Source: Cupriavidus sp. 2SB
GTDB taxonomy: Bacteria > Pseudomonadota > Gammaproteobacteria > Burkholderiales > Burkholderiaceae
Length of the DNA: 64,000 nucleotides
Reading direction: 5' to 3'
NCBI RefSeq assembly: GCF_005503625.1
Contig: NZ_SCMX01000003.1
Coordinates: 62,001-126,000 of the forward strand
Under the pieces are notes generated by a model. The model saw only the letters and a list, made by a program, of their open reading frames with translations, was not told the origin of the DNA and searched no databases. This document shows positions 23,038 through 34,271 of this stretch, piece after piece. Position 1 is the first letter of the stretch. Each line of letters opens with the position of its first letter. The position numbers and the translations under genes are program-made.

Positions 23038-23049
23038 GGCCGGCGTCTT

Positions 23050-23928
23050 TCAGCGATCGGCTTCGGCCTGCAGCGCAGCGCGCAGCTCGGCCAGTACCGG
23101 TGCCGTGGCGGGCCGGACGCCGCGCCAGTTGTAGAACGCCTCGGCGGCCTGCTCCACCAGCATCCCCAGGCCATCGGCGGTCTGCGCGCCGCACCGGGCC
23201 GCGTGCGCGAGGAACACGGTCGGCTTGGCGTCGTACATCATGTCGTAGGCCAGCACGCCTTCGCCAAGCAGGAAATCCGGCATCGGCGGCACTTCGCCCT
23301 GCAGGCTGCTGGCCGATGCGTTGATCACCACGTCGCAGCGCTCGTCCTCGGATAGCGCGTCGAGTGCATCCAGGCCACCGGCCCAGAGTTCCACCCCGTA
23401 CTGGTCCGCTGCCTCGACGAATTCCTCGACCATGTCGCTGGCCTTCTGCGCGGTGCGGTTGGCCACCACGATCCGCGACGGACGGCACTCGATCAGCGGC
23501 AGCATCGCCCCCATGGCCGCCCCCCCGGCGCCCAGCACGAGGATGCGTTTGTCTTCCAGCAGCACGTCGAGGTTGTCCTGGATATCGCGCACCAGGCCAA
23601 TGCCATCGGTGTTGTCGCCATGGATCAAGCCATCCTCGATCCACATCGTATTGACGGCGCCAGCGGCTTCCGCACGCGGCGTCAGGCGGTCTGCCAGATC
23701 ATAGGCTTCGAGCTTGAACGGCGTGGTCACGTTGAAGCCGTGGCCGCCGTCGGCCAGGAACTTGCGCACGGTGTCGGCAAACGCGTCGAGCGGCGCTTCC
23801 AGGCGATCGTATTGCACCGCCTCGCCAGTCTGGCGCGAAAAGGCGGCGTGGATCGCCGGCGAGCGGCTGTGCGAAACGGGATTGCCCACCACGACGTAGC
23901 GGTCGGCGGATTGCTGTTCTGCGGTCAT
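23050..23928 (-). CDS. aroE: Shikimate dehydrogenase
   Basis: NADP-dependent reduction of dehydroshikimate. The 292-aa protein has NPVSHSRSPAIHAAF (shikimate site) near residue 16, GFNVTTPFKLEAYDLADRLT with the catalytic Lys, and the nucleotide-binding LGAGGAAMGAMLPL (GAGGA). The ATG at 23928 overlaps the stop of the TonB-like gene (ATGA), so translation is coupled. Confidence 0.95.
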   Translation of the reverse strand: MTAEQQSADRYVVVGNPVSHSRSPAIHAAFSRQTGEAVQYDRLEAPLDAFADTVRKFLADGGHGFNVTTPFKLEAYDLADRLTPRAEAAGAVNTMWIEDGLIHGDNTDGIGLVRDIQDNLDVLLEDKRILVLGAGGAAMGAMLPLIECRPSRIVVANRTAQKASDMVEEFVEAADQYGVELWAGGLDALDALSEDERCDVVINASASSLQGEVPPMPDFLLGEGVLAYDMMYDAKPTVFLAHAARCGAQTADGLGMLVEQAAEAFYNWRGVRPATAPVLAELRAALQAEADR

Positions 23929-24857
23929 CAGCGTCCTTGCAGCCGGACGTCCAGCCCGCTGCGCGTAAACTTGAAAGTGGAAATGACTTCGAGGATGTCC
24001 TGCTTCGACTGCATCTCGGGCGTGAACGCGCCGAATGGCGCCGCCGCACGGACAATGGCCACGGCCTGACGGTCGAGCGCGGGATCGCCCGAACTCTTCG
24101 CCACGTCGATGGCCTCGATGTTGTAGCCGTCCCGGTTATAGCCGAGCTTGCCCTGGCGGTTGACGTTGATCACCAGGATCAACTGGCCATAGATGGGCTT
24201 GCCGTTTTTCTGCGGGAAATCGCTGGTGCCGCGTATCTCGATCTTGCGACGCAGCCGATCGTAGTACTGCGCATAGTCCACGGCCTGGGCGCTCGTGGCC
24301 GTCAGCTGCATGCGCTTGGGGCGCTTGGCATAGTGCTCGAGATTGCGGCCGATTTCCGCTTCCAGCCGAGCCATCTCGGTCGTGGTCGTGCGGTCGTCCT
24401 GGCCGCGCACCGGCGCCTCGGTTGGCTTGTCGCCGGGCTTCAGGGGCTGGCTGCGTACCGACGGCGCGGCCTCGCGCGACTGCGTCATCAAGCGGCGCTG
24501 CTCTTCCTCGAGTTGCTCGAGCCGGCGCTGCGTGAGCTTCATCAGATCGCCATCGCGGGACTCGGTCTGCGCCGGCAGCGGCGTGGTGGCACGCTGCGCA
24601 TCGTGGTCGCCGCCGCCATCGAGATTGGCCTGGGCCAGAACTGTGGGATTGCGCGGCTTCTCGGCGGATTTGGAGTTGACCAGCACAACGTCGAGCTGCG
24701 GGTCGGAACGCTTGATCTCGAAGACTTCCGGCGCGGCGAACCGCACCATCAGCAGCACCGCATGAATGACTAGCGAGACGACAATCGCCTTGGCCAGCGT
24801 GCCGCTGGATTGCCACCAATCGCGCGGGTGGCGGGGAGCAGAGAGAACGGCGTTCAC
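23928..24857 (-). CDS. TonB-like energy-transducer family protein
   Basis: A periplasm-spanning protein of TonB/TolA type. One N-terminal membrane helix (AIVVSLVIHAVLLMVRFAA) is followed by a charged, proline-poor coiled-coil region (RRLEQLEEEQRRLM). A C-terminal TonB-like domain carries YYDRLRRKIEIRGTSDFP, GQLILVINVNRQGKLGY and DRQAVAIVRAAAPFGAF. The GTG at 24857 (MNAVLSAPRH) is my preferred start, giving 309 aa; an earlier GTG at 24938 is also open. No ExbBD genes are nearby, so its partner is unknown. Confidence 0.82.
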   Translation of the reverse strand: MNAVLSAPRHPRDWWQSSGTLAKAIVVSLVIHAVLLMVRFAAPEVFEIKRSDPQLDVVLVNSKSAEKPRNPTVLAQANLDGGGDHDAQRATTPLPAQTESRDGDLMKLTQRRLEQLEEEQRRLMTQSREAAPSVRSQPLKPGDKPTEAPVRGQDDRTTTTEMARLEAEIGRNLEHYAKRPKRMQLTATSAQAVDYAQYYDRLRRKIEIRGTSDFPQKNGKPIYGQLILVINVNRQGKLGYNRDGYNIEAIDVAKSSGDPALDRQAVAIVRAAAPFGAFTPEMQSKQDILEVISTFKFTRSGLDVRLQGR

Positions 24858-24999
24858 TGTGGTCAGAGGCTTGATGGAAGGCGAAAGGCGATCGGGCAGC
24901 GATCGTCGGACAGAATCGATACGTGCCGGCCACCCCACGGCGGGGGGATGGCCGGCGCAGACTCAGATTGTACGGGAGCCGCCCTGTTTGTCGAAGCGC

Positions 25000-27120
25000 T
25001 CAGGCAGCCGGACCGGGATCGGTGTCGCGTGGCGCCGACGCCTCGTCATCCGTCCCTTCGGGCGCGTCTTCGGCAGCGGCTTCCGCAGCATCCTCCGCAG
25101 CGGCTTCAGCGGCGGCTTCGGCCGACACCTCCGCCAGCACTTCATCGCCCTCGTCGCCCTCGTCGCCTTGATCGTTACCCGCCAGCTCTTCCTCGGGCAG
25201 TTCGCCTTCGCCAGCGAATACCTCAAGCACCCGACAGGAGACTTCGAGCGTGATCTCGTCGGTGGCGCCGATTTCGAGCAAAACCTGGGTGCCGCGCGCG
25301 GCCTGCGCCAATTCGGGCACGCGGGTCACCAGCGGAATCTCGGAGAAGCGCACCGCGCCTTCCTTGAGCGTGGTGGCCATCAGCTTGTCGCGGTTTTCCT
25401 GCTTGAGCCAGCGCAGGCACCAGTAACGTTCCATCGTGGACTGGTGATCGGCATAGGCCGCATAGGTGCCTTCGAAATCCGCCACGGCGGCCAGCAGATC
25501 CGCATCCTTGGGCTTGAACGGAGCGACGAGCTTGGCGGTCACGCCATGCTGGGCCACGGCCAGGATTTGCCACTGGTTCACCAAGTCGACGTAGCGACGC
25601 AGCGGCGAGGTGCTCCACGCGTATTGCGCCACGCCCAGCCCCTCGTGCGGCGCGGGATAGGTCTGCATGCGCGTGCGATGCATGCCCCACGCTTTCTGCG
25701 TGCGGTAGATGCCCGGCACACCGTTGTCCGCCAGCAGCTTGCCCCACGTGCTGTTGGCCAGGATCATCAGCTCGGCCACGATCTTGTCCAGCGGCGATCC
25801 ACGGCGGCGCTGCTCGATCCGCACGCGCTCGCTGCCATCGTCCTGCCGGTCGATGTAGAAATTGAAGTCCGCGCGGTTGTGCGATTCCGGACGCAGGCCG
25901 CTGGCGAGTCGCGCCTTCTGGCGCTCGTCGTGCAGGAAATTGGCCAGCCGGTACAGCTCGGTCAAAGCCTCGCGGAAGGGATAGTCGCCGGTGCCTGCGG
26001 CCAGCGCGGCCTCGGTGACCACGTCCTCCAGCAGGTTGTGGCGCAGGTTGGCGGCAATCGGCACCAGTTCGGCACGCGATTCGCTGCCGAGGATGGTCAT
26101 GCCATCGATGCCGTTCGGGTCGATGGTCACGTACAGCGACAGGGCCGGGCACGTGCGACCTTCCTGCAGCGTGTAGCGATCCACCACGCTGTCGGGCAGC
26201 ATCGTGATCTTGTCGCCAGGGAAGTACACCGTGGACAGACGATGACGCGCGATGGTGTCGAGCGCCTCGCCACGGCGGATGCCCAGGGCCGGTGCTGCGA
26301 TGTGGATACCGATGCGCAGCTTGCCGTCGCCGAGAGGCGTCACCGACAGGGCATCGTCGATTTCGGTCGTGGTGACGTCGTCGATCGAGAATGCCTGCAC
26401 GTCAGCGAGCGGCAGGTCATTCGGCGGCTCCGGCACGTCCACGTCGGGGAAGCCGGTGCCCTTCGGGAAGCAGTCTGCCAGGAACTTGGCTTCATGCAGC
26501 GCGCGCGGGCTTTCCACTCCGCCCACGGCCACCATCAGGCGCATCGGCGACATGCCCTGCGCCGTGCAGGCGGCATCCATCGCCTTGTATTCGAGGCTGT
26601 TCTTGTCGGGCTTGAACAGCAGTTGCAGCACCTTGCCGCGGAACACCTCGGGCAGCTTGCCGTCCTTCAGCTGCGCCTCGTACTCCGCCTGCAACAGCAG
26701 CTGCTGCTTCTTGCGCTCGACCGCCGCCAGCGCGGCCTTGAGTTGATCTTCCGGCGCGCGCGCATAGCGGCCACGGCCCTTGCGCCGGAAGTAGACGGGG
26801 TTGCCATGCAGCGCCATGGCCAGCGCGGCCTGCTGCACCGCGCCCGCATCGGCGCCGTAGTATTCGGCGGCGAGTTCGGCAAAGCCGAATTCCTCGGCCG
26901 GCGCGCATTCCCACAGGAAATCGAGATCGATCTCGGCGGTCAGGTCGCCGGTTTGCCGCACCATTTCGATTGCCGACGGCTGGGCGAACTGCAGCAGCAC
27001 ATCCTTTGCCTTGACCTTGGTGCGCTTGCCAGCGGGCAACTCCACCTGGTAGGCCTCGCCCTGTTGGGCAAGGACGGTGCCGGCGCGGATCTCGCCGCCT
27101 TCTTCGAACAGCAACTGCAT
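25000..27120 (-). CDS. rnb: RNase II/R-family (RNB domain) exoribonuclease
   Basis: A 706-aa 3'-5' exoribonuclease-like protein. The central RNB domain contains the Mg-binding aspartate motif DVTTTEIDDALSVTPLGDG and the later LRRYVDLVNQWQI. The N terminus (MQLLFEEGGEIRAGTV) is a small beta domain rather than the usual pair of cold-shock domains. The C-terminal 40 or so residues are an acidic Ala/Glu/Asp tail, unlike the basic tail of E. coli RNase R. The start at 27120 matches the family; an upstream start adds 18 residues. Confidence 0.9.
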   Translation of the reverse strand: MQLLFEEGGEIRAGTVLAQQGEAYQVELPAGKRTKVKAKDVLLQFAQPSAIEMVRQTGDLTAEIDLDFLWECAPAEEFGFAELAAEYYGADAGAVQQAALAMALHGNPVYFRRKGRGRYARAPEDQLKAALAAVERKKQQLLLQAEYEAQLKDGKLPEVFRGKVLQLLFKPDKNSLEYKAMDAACTAQGMSPMRLMVAVGGVESPRALHEAKFLADCFPKGTGFPDVDVPEPPNDLPLADVQAFSIDDVTTTEIDDALSVTPLGDGKLRIGIHIAAPALGIRRGEALDTIARHRLSTVYFPGDKITMLPDSVVDRYTLQEGRTCPALSLYVTIDPNGIDGMTILGSESRAELVPIAANLRHNLLEDVVTEAALAAGTGDYPFREALTELYRLANFLHDERQKARLASGLRPESHNRADFNFYIDRQDDGSERVRIEQRRRGSPLDKIVAELMILANSTWGKLLADNGVPGIYRTQKAWGMHRTRMQTYPAPHEGLGVAQYAWSTSPLRRYVDLVNQWQILAVAQHGVTAKLVAPFKPKDADLLAAVADFEGTYAAYADHQSTMERYWCLRWLKQENRDKLMATTLKEGAVRFSEIPLVTRVPELAQAARGTQVLLEIGATDEITLEVSCRVLEVFAGEGELPEEELAGNDQGDEGDEGDEVLAEVSAEAAAEAAAEDAAEAAAEDAPEGTDDEASAPRDTDPGPAA

Positions 27121-27265
27121 GGATTGGACTTTCACAAGGGCCGGAACACGCTGCAACAGTGCGCGTTGGCGCACTTGAAGTCAGACGGCTCGGGCTGGAT
27201 ATTCGACCCGGGATGATACCGCACCGCGCCTTCGGCCAACGGGCCACAGGCGCGGCACTTCCAGG

Positions 27266-27925
27266 TCAGGGCCGCGCGTCCTGCTCCGGCAGGGCGCGGA
27301 AGGTATCGATACGGCGCGGCAGCCGTGTGCCGCCTGCGCCAGTACTGGGCGGTGCAGGCCGGCGCAGAAGATCCGGCAGAAAGACTTCCGTGACCAGCAT
27401 GGCGCCGCCATCGCGCCGAAACACCGAGCGTCGCGCCGGCAACATCGGCACTGCGGCCAGGGCCGGCAGTACGCGCTGCAATGCCTGACGGAGCGGATGG
27501 TGCATCGACAGCCGGGCGAACTGGAATGGATCACGCCGCACGCGCGGGTCCACGAACAGCGCACCGCCCAACGGCCGGTTACCCAGCCCGCGCAGGAACG
27601 GCCAGTCGCGCCGCGCACGGTACGGATCGACGATGGTGTGTGCGAAGACCGCCGGTACATCGTCACAGATCAACAGCACTTCGCGGGTGATGGCGGGCAC
27701 GGGCCGGATCAGCCCCAATGCCTGCCACTCGTCCGCGAACGGCAAGGCCGGCGTCTGGGCAAGGCGGGTCACGCGAAACTGCGTCGCGGCCGACATCAGG
27801 CGGGCCGTCAGCGAGCCCTCCCCGACGATCCAGCGGCGCTGGTTCACGGGAATCGCGGCGTCATACGGTAAATGAGCGTGCCAGGCGGCGCGCAGCCCTT
27901 GCAGGGCCGTCATGCCGACCGTCAT
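27266..27925 (-). CDS. ubiC: Chorismate--pyruvate lyase
   Basis: Converts chorismate to 4-hydroxybenzoate and pyruvate, the first committed step of ubiquinone synthesis. It is 219 aa with [27 protein letters not shown] and [17 protein letters not shown], all typical of UbiC. The C terminus is extended and Pro/Arg-rich. The start codon overlaps the stop of the yqiA-like gene (ATGA). Confidence 0.93.
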   Translation of the reverse strand: MTVGMTALQGLRAAWHAHLPYDAAIPVNQRRWIVGEGSLTARLMSAATQFRVTRLAQTPALPFADEWQALGLIRPVPAITREVLLICDDVPAVFAHTIVDPYRARRDWPFLRGLGNRPLGGALFVDPRVRRDPFQFARLSMHHPLRQALQRVLPALAAVPMLPARRSVFRRDGGAMLVTEVFLPDLLRRPAPPSTGAGGTRLPRRIDTFRALPEQDARP

Positions 27926-28521
27926 GCGTGCAGGCGTCCGTCGGGTGTGTAGCCGCAGAACGCCAGCACGTCGTCGACGTACTCGTCGAATTCCGAGATA
28001 CCGTGGTCGCTGCCTTCGATGATCTTGATACGCGCACCCGGGCAGGCTTCGACCATCTCGCGATAGTCGAGCACTTCGTCACCGGTCGCCGCCAGCAGGT
28101 AGTAGCGCTCGGGCTGGGTGATGATGTCCACCCGCAGGTCGAGCAATTCCTGCAGATGCTCGCGCTTGACCGTCACCGAGCCGCCGCCGTGGTAGAGCGG
28201 CTGCTCGCCCAGGTACTTTTCCAGGTCAGTCCACGGGTGGATGGCGGGATTCAGCAGCACAGCGCGGCAGCCATGCTGCTCGGCCAGCCAGCGCGCGTAG
28301 AAACCACCGAGCGACGAGCCGACGATGGCGATATCGGTCTCGCCGCCGGCCCGCGCGCCGCGAATCGCAGCTTCCGCCTGAGCAATCGCCTGCGATGGCG
28401 AAACGTTGAGCACGGGGCAGGCGAAGTATTTCTCCAAGCCCCACTTACGCATTCGCTCCTGGACGAGCCGGGACTTCATCGATTGCGGCGAGGAACGGAA
28501 GCCGTGCAGGTACAGCAGCAT
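27922..28521 (-). CDS. YqiA/YcfP-family alpha/beta hydrolase (esterase)
   Basis: A 199-aa alpha/beta hydrolase. It has [17 protein letters not shown] (oxyanion-region HGF), the nucleophile elbow GSSLGGFYA (Ser in GxSxG) and the C-terminal [12 protein letters not shown] with the catalytic His. These features fit the YqiA esterase family. It is sandwiched between mpl (15 bp upstream) and ubiC (4-bp overlap). The physiological substrate is unknown. Confidence 0.9.
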   Translation of the reverse strand: MLLYLHGFRSSPQSMKSRLVQERMRKWGLEKYFACPVLNVSPSQAIAQAEAAIRGARAGGETDIAIVGSSLGGFYARWLAEQHGCRAVLLNPAIHPWTDLEKYLGEQPLYHGGGSVTVKREHLQELLDLRVDIITQPERYYLLAATGDEVLDYREMVEACPGARIKIIEGSDHGISEFDEYVDDVLAFCGYTPDGRLHA

Positions 28522-28536
28522 CGTTGCTCTCGCCTC

Positions 28537-29934
28537 TTATGCGTTGTCGGTGCCGGCGTTGGCCGCGCCGATCGCATCGAGCAGCTTCTGATGCACGCCG
28601 CCAAACCCGCCGTTGCTCATCACCAGCACCTGATCGCCCGGCCGCGCCGCGGCACGCACGGCCTCGACCAGCGTCGGCAGATCCTGGAAGGCGCGAGCCT
28701 TGTCGCCCAGCGGCGCGAGCGCATCGCCCAGGTTCCAGCCCAGCGCGTCCTTGCCCGATGGCGCGCCATATCCAAACACGAGATCGGCGGCTTCCAGGCT
28801 GGCGGGCAGTTGCGCGGCCATGACGCCGAGCTTCATTGTGTTGGAGCGCGGTTCGAGCACGGCCAGGATACGGGCATTGCCCACGCGGCGGCGCAGGCCG
28901 TCGAGCGTGGTCTGGATCGCCGTGGGGTGATGCGCGAAATCGTCATAGACGGTCACGCCATGGGCGACACCCCGGACTTCCATGCGGCGCTTGACGTTGG
29001 CGAAGCGGCCCAGCGATTCGATGGCCTGCGCGGGCGGCACGCCGACATGGCGGGCGGCAGCAATTGCCGCGATGGCGTTCATGCGGTTGTGGGTGCCCTG
29101 GAGGTCCCAGACCACGGTGCCGACCAGTTCGTCGTGGAAGAACACATCGAACGCATCCTTGCCGGTCGGTGCAGGCGCCTTGGCATCGCCTTCGCGCCAG
29201 TCGCCCACGCCGAACTGCTCCACCTCGCTCCAGCAGCCGCGCTCCAGCACACGGGCCAGCGCGGGTTCCACGCCATTGACGATCACGCGGCCCTGGCCGG
29301 GCACAGTGCGCACGAGGTGGTGGAACTGCGTCTCGATGGCGGCCAGATCGGGAAAGATGTCGGCGTGATCGAATTCCAGGTTGTTCAGGATGGCCGTGCG
29401 GGGACGGTAGTGAACGAACTTGCTCCGTTTGTCGAAAAAGGCCGTGTCGTACTCGTCGGCCTCGATGACGAAGAAATCGGAGTCCGTCAGCCGGGCCGAG
29501 ATACCGAAGTTCTGGGGCACCCCACCCACCAGGAAGCCCGGGTTATAGCCGGCATCCTCCAGCACCCAGGCCAGCATCGACGTGGTGGTGGTCTTGCCGT
29601 GCGTGCCGGCCACGGCCAGCGTCCACTTGCCGTTCAGCACGTGCTCGCCCAGCCACTGGGGGCCCGACACATACGGCAGGTTGCGATCGAGGATGGCTTC
29701 CATTAGCGGATTGCCGCGCGACACCACATTGCCGATCACGAACAGGTCCGGTTCCAGCGACAGCTGCTCCGGATCAAAGCCTTCGATCAGGTCGATGCCC
29801 TGGGCTTCGAGCTGGGTGCTCATGGGCGGATAGACGTTGGCGTCGCAGCCTGTCACGCGGTGTCCCGCCTGACGGGCCAGCACGGCCAGGCCGCCCATGA
29901 ACGTACCGCAGATGCCAAGGATGTGAATATGCAT
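28537..29934 (-). CDS. mpl: UDP-N-acetylmuramate:L-alanyl-gamma-D-glutamyl-meso-DAP ligase
   Basis: Mur-ligase relative that reuses the recycled tripeptide from wall turnover. The 465-aa protein begins MHIHILGICGTFMGGLAVLAR. It carries the ATP loop GTHGKTTTTSMLAWVLE, FVIEADEYDTAFFDKRSKF and VYDDFAHHPTAI, the Mpl-type versions of these motifs. It works in the same pathway as AmpD, encoded about 25 kb away. It is the first gene of the long minus-strand run ending at mtgA. Confidence 0.96.
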   Translation of the reverse strand: MHIHILGICGTFMGGLAVLARQAGHRVTGCDANVYPPMSTQLEAQGIDLIEGFDPEQLSLEPDLFVIGNVVSRGNPLMEAILDRNLPYVSGPQWLGEHVLNGKWTLAVAGTHGKTTTTSMLAWVLEDAGYNPGFLVGGVPQNFGISARLTDSDFFVIEADEYDTAFFDKRSKFVHYRPRTAILNNLEFDHADIFPDLAAIETQFHHLVRTVPGQGRVIVNGVEPALARVLERGCWSEVEQFGVGDWREGDAKAPAPTGKDAFDVFFHDELVGTVVWDLQGTHNRMNAIAAIAAARHVGVPPAQAIESLGRFANVKRRMEVRGVAHGVTVYDDFAHHPTAIQTTLDGLRRRVGNARILAVLEPRSNTMKLGVMAAQLPASLEAADLVFGYGAPSGKDALGWNLGDALAPLGDKARAFQDLPTLVEAVRAAARPGDQVLVMSNGGFGGVHQKLLDAIGAANAGTDNA

Positions 29935-30106
29935 GGAGATGCTTCGGAAGCTTCAGAAAATGCGTGGATCCGCAGCGGCGACTGCCGCCGGGAGCAAAGA
30001 AGGGTCTGATTGTACCTGCATGCCCCGGGTTCCCGGGCCTGCGGCGGCTGGCCGCAACCGGGGTTGCGCGCAGTCAGCGTGGCAGCCATGCGGGTATCAT
30101 CGGGCC

Positions 30107-30790
30107 ATGTCCCGACGTATGCCCTCCGACCCCGCCCGCCTGCGCGAGGAAATCGCCCAGGCCGCTGCCCGCATGATCGCCGAAGACGGCGCCGACTACG
30201 CCACGGCCAAGCGCAAGGCCGCCCGCCAATTGCTGGGCGACGTGCGCGTGGCCGGCGAATGGCTGCCTGACAACGTGATGATCGAGGAAGAAGTACGCGC
30301 TTACCAGGCGCTATTCCAGGGTGAAAACCAGCCTCGCATTCTGGCGCTGCTGCGCCGGCTGGCCGTGCTCGCCATGGACGATCTGTCGCCATTCCGCCCC
30401 TATCTGGCGGGTGCTGTCCTCAACGGCACCGCCACCGAACACTCCGATGTCTATATCCAGTGTTTCTGCGACAGCCCCAAGGACGTTGCGCTGCACCTGC
30501 TCAATGCCTCGGTCGACTTCGACACCAGCGAATCGCGCCACTTCGCCGGCAAGGGCGATGTGGAGACGTTGAGCTTCCTGTGGCGCGGGCAATGGCCGGC
30601 GTCACGCGAGACCCGTTTGCTGGCCGGGGAGGTGCGCGAGGCACTGGGTGCGCCGGTGGGCATCCACATTGCGCTGTACGATGCGGACGATGAACGCGGC
30701 GCACTGCGCGCCGACGCCACCGGGCGCGTACCCCGTGCCGATGCCAACGCGGTGCGTGCCCTGATCGACAAGGCCGCGGCGGATAGCTGA
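30107..30790 (+). CDS. Conserved protein of unknown function (next to mpl)
   Basis: A 227-aa soluble protein I do not recognise as a named family. The N-terminal half (about 1-70) is helical and charged, with REEIAQAAARMIAEDGADYATAKRKAARQL. The rest looks alpha/beta, with AGAVLNGTATEHSDVYIQCF and SASVDFDT-like strands (actual segment LLNASVDFDTSESRHF). The GTATEHSDVYIQ segment loosely recalls a nucleotidyltransferase GS...D pattern, an unproven reading. It is divergent from mpl, and the start at 30107 is the first ATG after the mpl promoter region. Confidence 0.75.
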   Translation: MSRRMPSDPARLREEIAQAAARMIAEDGADYATAKRKAARQLLGDVRVAGEWLPDNVMIEEEVRAYQALFQGENQPRILALLRRLAVLAMDDLSPFRPYLAGAVLNGTATEHSDVYIQCFCDSPKDVALHLLNASVDFDTSESRHFAGKGDVETLSFLWRGQWPASRETRLLAGEVREALGAPVGIHIALYDADDERGALRADATGRVPRADANAVRALIDKAAADS

Positions 30791-30841
30791 CCCGCATTGC
30801 CGATTACCGACTGCCCGGTAACTACTATCTATATAGACACT

Positions 30842-31390
30842 ATGACTGCAACCTCCTCGCCCTCCTCCCGCCGAACGCCTGTCGCCGTCTGGATTGTCCT
30901 GGCGATCGTGGCCGCTGTTGCGGGTGCACTCGCCGCGCATTTCGTCATGTCGCCGAAGCCAGCATCCGATACGGCCGTGGAATCGCTTTTTCAAGCAAAG
31001 ATGCCCGATCCATCGGGTACGGCACTCGATCTGTCGGCATTGCGTGGCAAGACGCTGGTCGTGAATTTCTGGGCCCCGTGGTGCGGCCCTTGCGTCGAGG
31101 AAATGCCGGAACTAACCGCGCTGCACGGCGAGTACGCGGCACGCAACGTGGAATTTGTCGGCATTGGTATCGATTCCGCCACCAATATTCAGGAATTCCT
31201 CAAAAAGGTGCCGGTCAAGTACCCGCTCGCGGTGGCCGGCTTCTCTGGCACCGAGCTTGCCAAGCAGTTCGGCAACGCCCAGGGTGGCTTGCCGTACACC
31301 GTGGTCATCACGCCTGACGGTGCCGTGAAGTACCGCAAGATGGGACGTGTTCATGCCGAGGAACTCCGCAAGGAATTACCAGGCGCTTGA
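30842..31390 (+). CDS. TlpA-like periplasmic thioredoxin-fold protein
   Basis: A 182-aa thiol-disulfide oxidoreductase anchored by one N-terminal membrane helix (about residues 14-36) with the thioredoxin domain in the periplasm. The active site is WCGPC (Cys81, Cys84) in VVNFWAPWCGPCVEEM. The cis-proline region GLPYTVVITPDG is present. Such proteins reduce periplasmic disulfides, often for cytochrome c or oxidase maturation. The ATG at 30842 lies only 4 bp after a TCTATATAGA palindrome. Confidence 0.92.
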   Translation: MTATSSPSSRRTPVAVWIVLAIVAAVAGALAAHFVMSPKPASDTAVESLFQAKMPDPSGTALDLSALRGKTLVVNFWAPWCGPCVEEMPELTALHGEYAARNVEFVGIGIDSATNIQEFLKKVPVKYPLAVAGFSGTELAKQFGNAQGGLPYTVVITPDGAVKYRKMGRVHAEELRKELPGA

Positions 31391-31660
31391 GGCAGCGTGA
31401 GGCGAGGGAGTGACAGAGTCGGGCGTGGTGAGCAGGAGGCGGTTCCTTTTTGATACATCTGCATCCGAACTACACGCTAAAGTCGCCGATCTGCCACCAA
31501 CTCACAGCCGATCAACGAGAAATTGCTGATTTGTGCCGAGAACGCCCCGTGATCGGCGGTGTGTGCTTGGAAATCGACACGCCTCTTGTATCCCACGCTA
31601 GACAAATCCCTCTAAGCTACGGTAATCTCCGCGCAATTTCGTTGAACTGGTCGAGCCGCA

Positions 31661-32149
31661 GTGTCCACTTCCCTTACCGTCAACCGCTCCGCCCGCTACC
31701 GCAAGGTGCTGGTCCTGCATGGACCAAACCTTAACTTGCTGGGCACCCGTGAGCCACAGACGTACGGGCACACGACACTGGCAGATATCGACGCAGCGCT
31801 GCGCAATCGGGCTGCCGAGACGGGTATCGAACTGGATACGTTTCAGTCCAACCATGAAGGTGCGCTCGTGGATCGCGTGCAGGCTGCGCGTGGCGAAGGC
31901 GTGGACTTCATCGTCATCAATCCCGCTGCATACACGCATACCAGTGTGGCCCTGCGGGATGCGCTGGCTGGCGTGGCGATCCCGTTCGTCGAGGTCCACC
32001 TGTCCAACGTGCATCGCCGCGAGCCGTTCCGCCATCATTCGTATTTCTCCGACCAGGCTGTCGGCGTGATCTGCGGACTGGGCTGGCAAGGCTATCTGCT
32101 CGCGCTGGAATATGCGCTGGCGCAGGAACAGGCAACACCGGGCAGCTAG
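31661..32149 (+). CDS. aroQ: 3-dehydroquinate dehydratase, type II
   Basis: Shikimate pathway dehydratase, 162 aa. It has [21 protein letters not shown] (catalytic Arg/Tyr region), [27 protein letters not shown] and [19 protein letters not shown], all typical of the small dodecameric type II enzyme. The start is a GTG at 31661, giving about ten residues before the conserved core; a shorter form is conceivable. The preceding 270 bp (31391-31660) contain no gene I can see. accB follows. Confidence 0.95.
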   Translation: MSTSLTVNRSARYRKVLVLHGPNLNLLGTREPQTYGHTTLADIDAALRNRAAETGIELDTFQSNHEGALVDRVQAARGEGVDFIVINPAAYTHTSVALRDALAGVAIPFVEVHLSNVHRREPFRHHSYFSDQAVGVICGLGWQGYLLALEYALAQEQATPGS

Positions 32150-32284
32150 TTCGCTCCCTATATAGATACAGAGACAACCGGGGCCGCCACGCGCAGCGTG
32201 GCTGGCCTATCAATGACTCAACGCCGGCACTCCCTGCTGTTTGCAGGAGGATGGCCGGGCAACCCGATTCTGGAGGATAAGAAG

Positions 32285-32743
32285 ATGGACCTGCGCAAGC
32301 TGAAGACGCTGATCGACCTGGTGGCCGAATCCGGTATTTCGGAACTCGAAGTGACCGAGGGCGAAGGCAAGGTACGCATCGTCAAGCAACCCCCGCAGGT
32401 CGTGGCCGCCCCGATGGCCATGCCGCAGATGCAAGCGCTGCCGGCTGCAGCCGCCGCACCGGCCGCTGCCGCGCCAGTTGCCGCCGAAGCCGCACCGCAG
32501 GCACCCGCCGGCCACATCGTGACGTCGCCGATGGTGGGCTCGTTCTACCGCGCACCGTCGCCGGGTGCCGCGCCGTTCGTGAACGTGGGCGATACCGTCA
32601 AGGAAGGCCAGACCGTCTGCATCATCGAAGCCATGAAGCTGCTCAACGAAATCGAGTGCGACAAGGCCGGCGTGATCAAGGAAATCCTCGTCGAGAACGG
32701 CCAGGCCGTGGAATACGGCCAGCCGCTGTTCGTGATCGGCTAA
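32285..32743 (+). CDS. accB: Biotin carboxyl carrier protein of acetyl-CoA carboxylase
   Basis: Carries the biotin cofactor for malonyl-CoA formation, the first step of fatty acid synthesis. It is 152 aa. It has a short N-terminal helix region, an Ala/Pro/Met-rich flexible linker (about residues 40-74) and the biotinyl domain with [10 protein letters not shown], biotinylated on K118. The start at 32285 ([10 protein letters not shown]) is standard; an earlier in-frame start would add 29 unusual residues. accC follows at 119 bp, as in most bacteria. Confidence 0.97.
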   Translation: MDLRKLKTLIDLVAESGISELEVTEGEGKVRIVKQPPQVVAAPMAMPQMQALPAAAAAPAAAAPVAAEAAPQAPAGHIVTSPMVGSFYRAPSPGAAPFVNVGDTVKEGQTVCIIEAMKLLNEIECDKAGVIKEILVENGQAVEYGQPLFVIG

Positions 32744-32861
32744 ACCGGCCCGGACCGGTTGCAGTGGACGGCCGCGCGGATACGTTTCCCGGCCGTCAGC
32801 GTCGGCCCGAGGCGCCTTCAAGGTATGCCCGGGCCCGCCCCTGATCTCGCAGAGAGAGACC

Positions 32862-34229
<1,368 letters not shown>

Positions 34230-34271
34230 CGCGTGGCCTGCGGGCCGGCCCTGCAGTAGAAAAGGAATCCC

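Noticed and set aside
24766-27216. 816-codon plus-strand frame opposite the RNB exonuclease
   Set aside because: The opposite strand carries a coherent RNB-domain protein; this frame has none.
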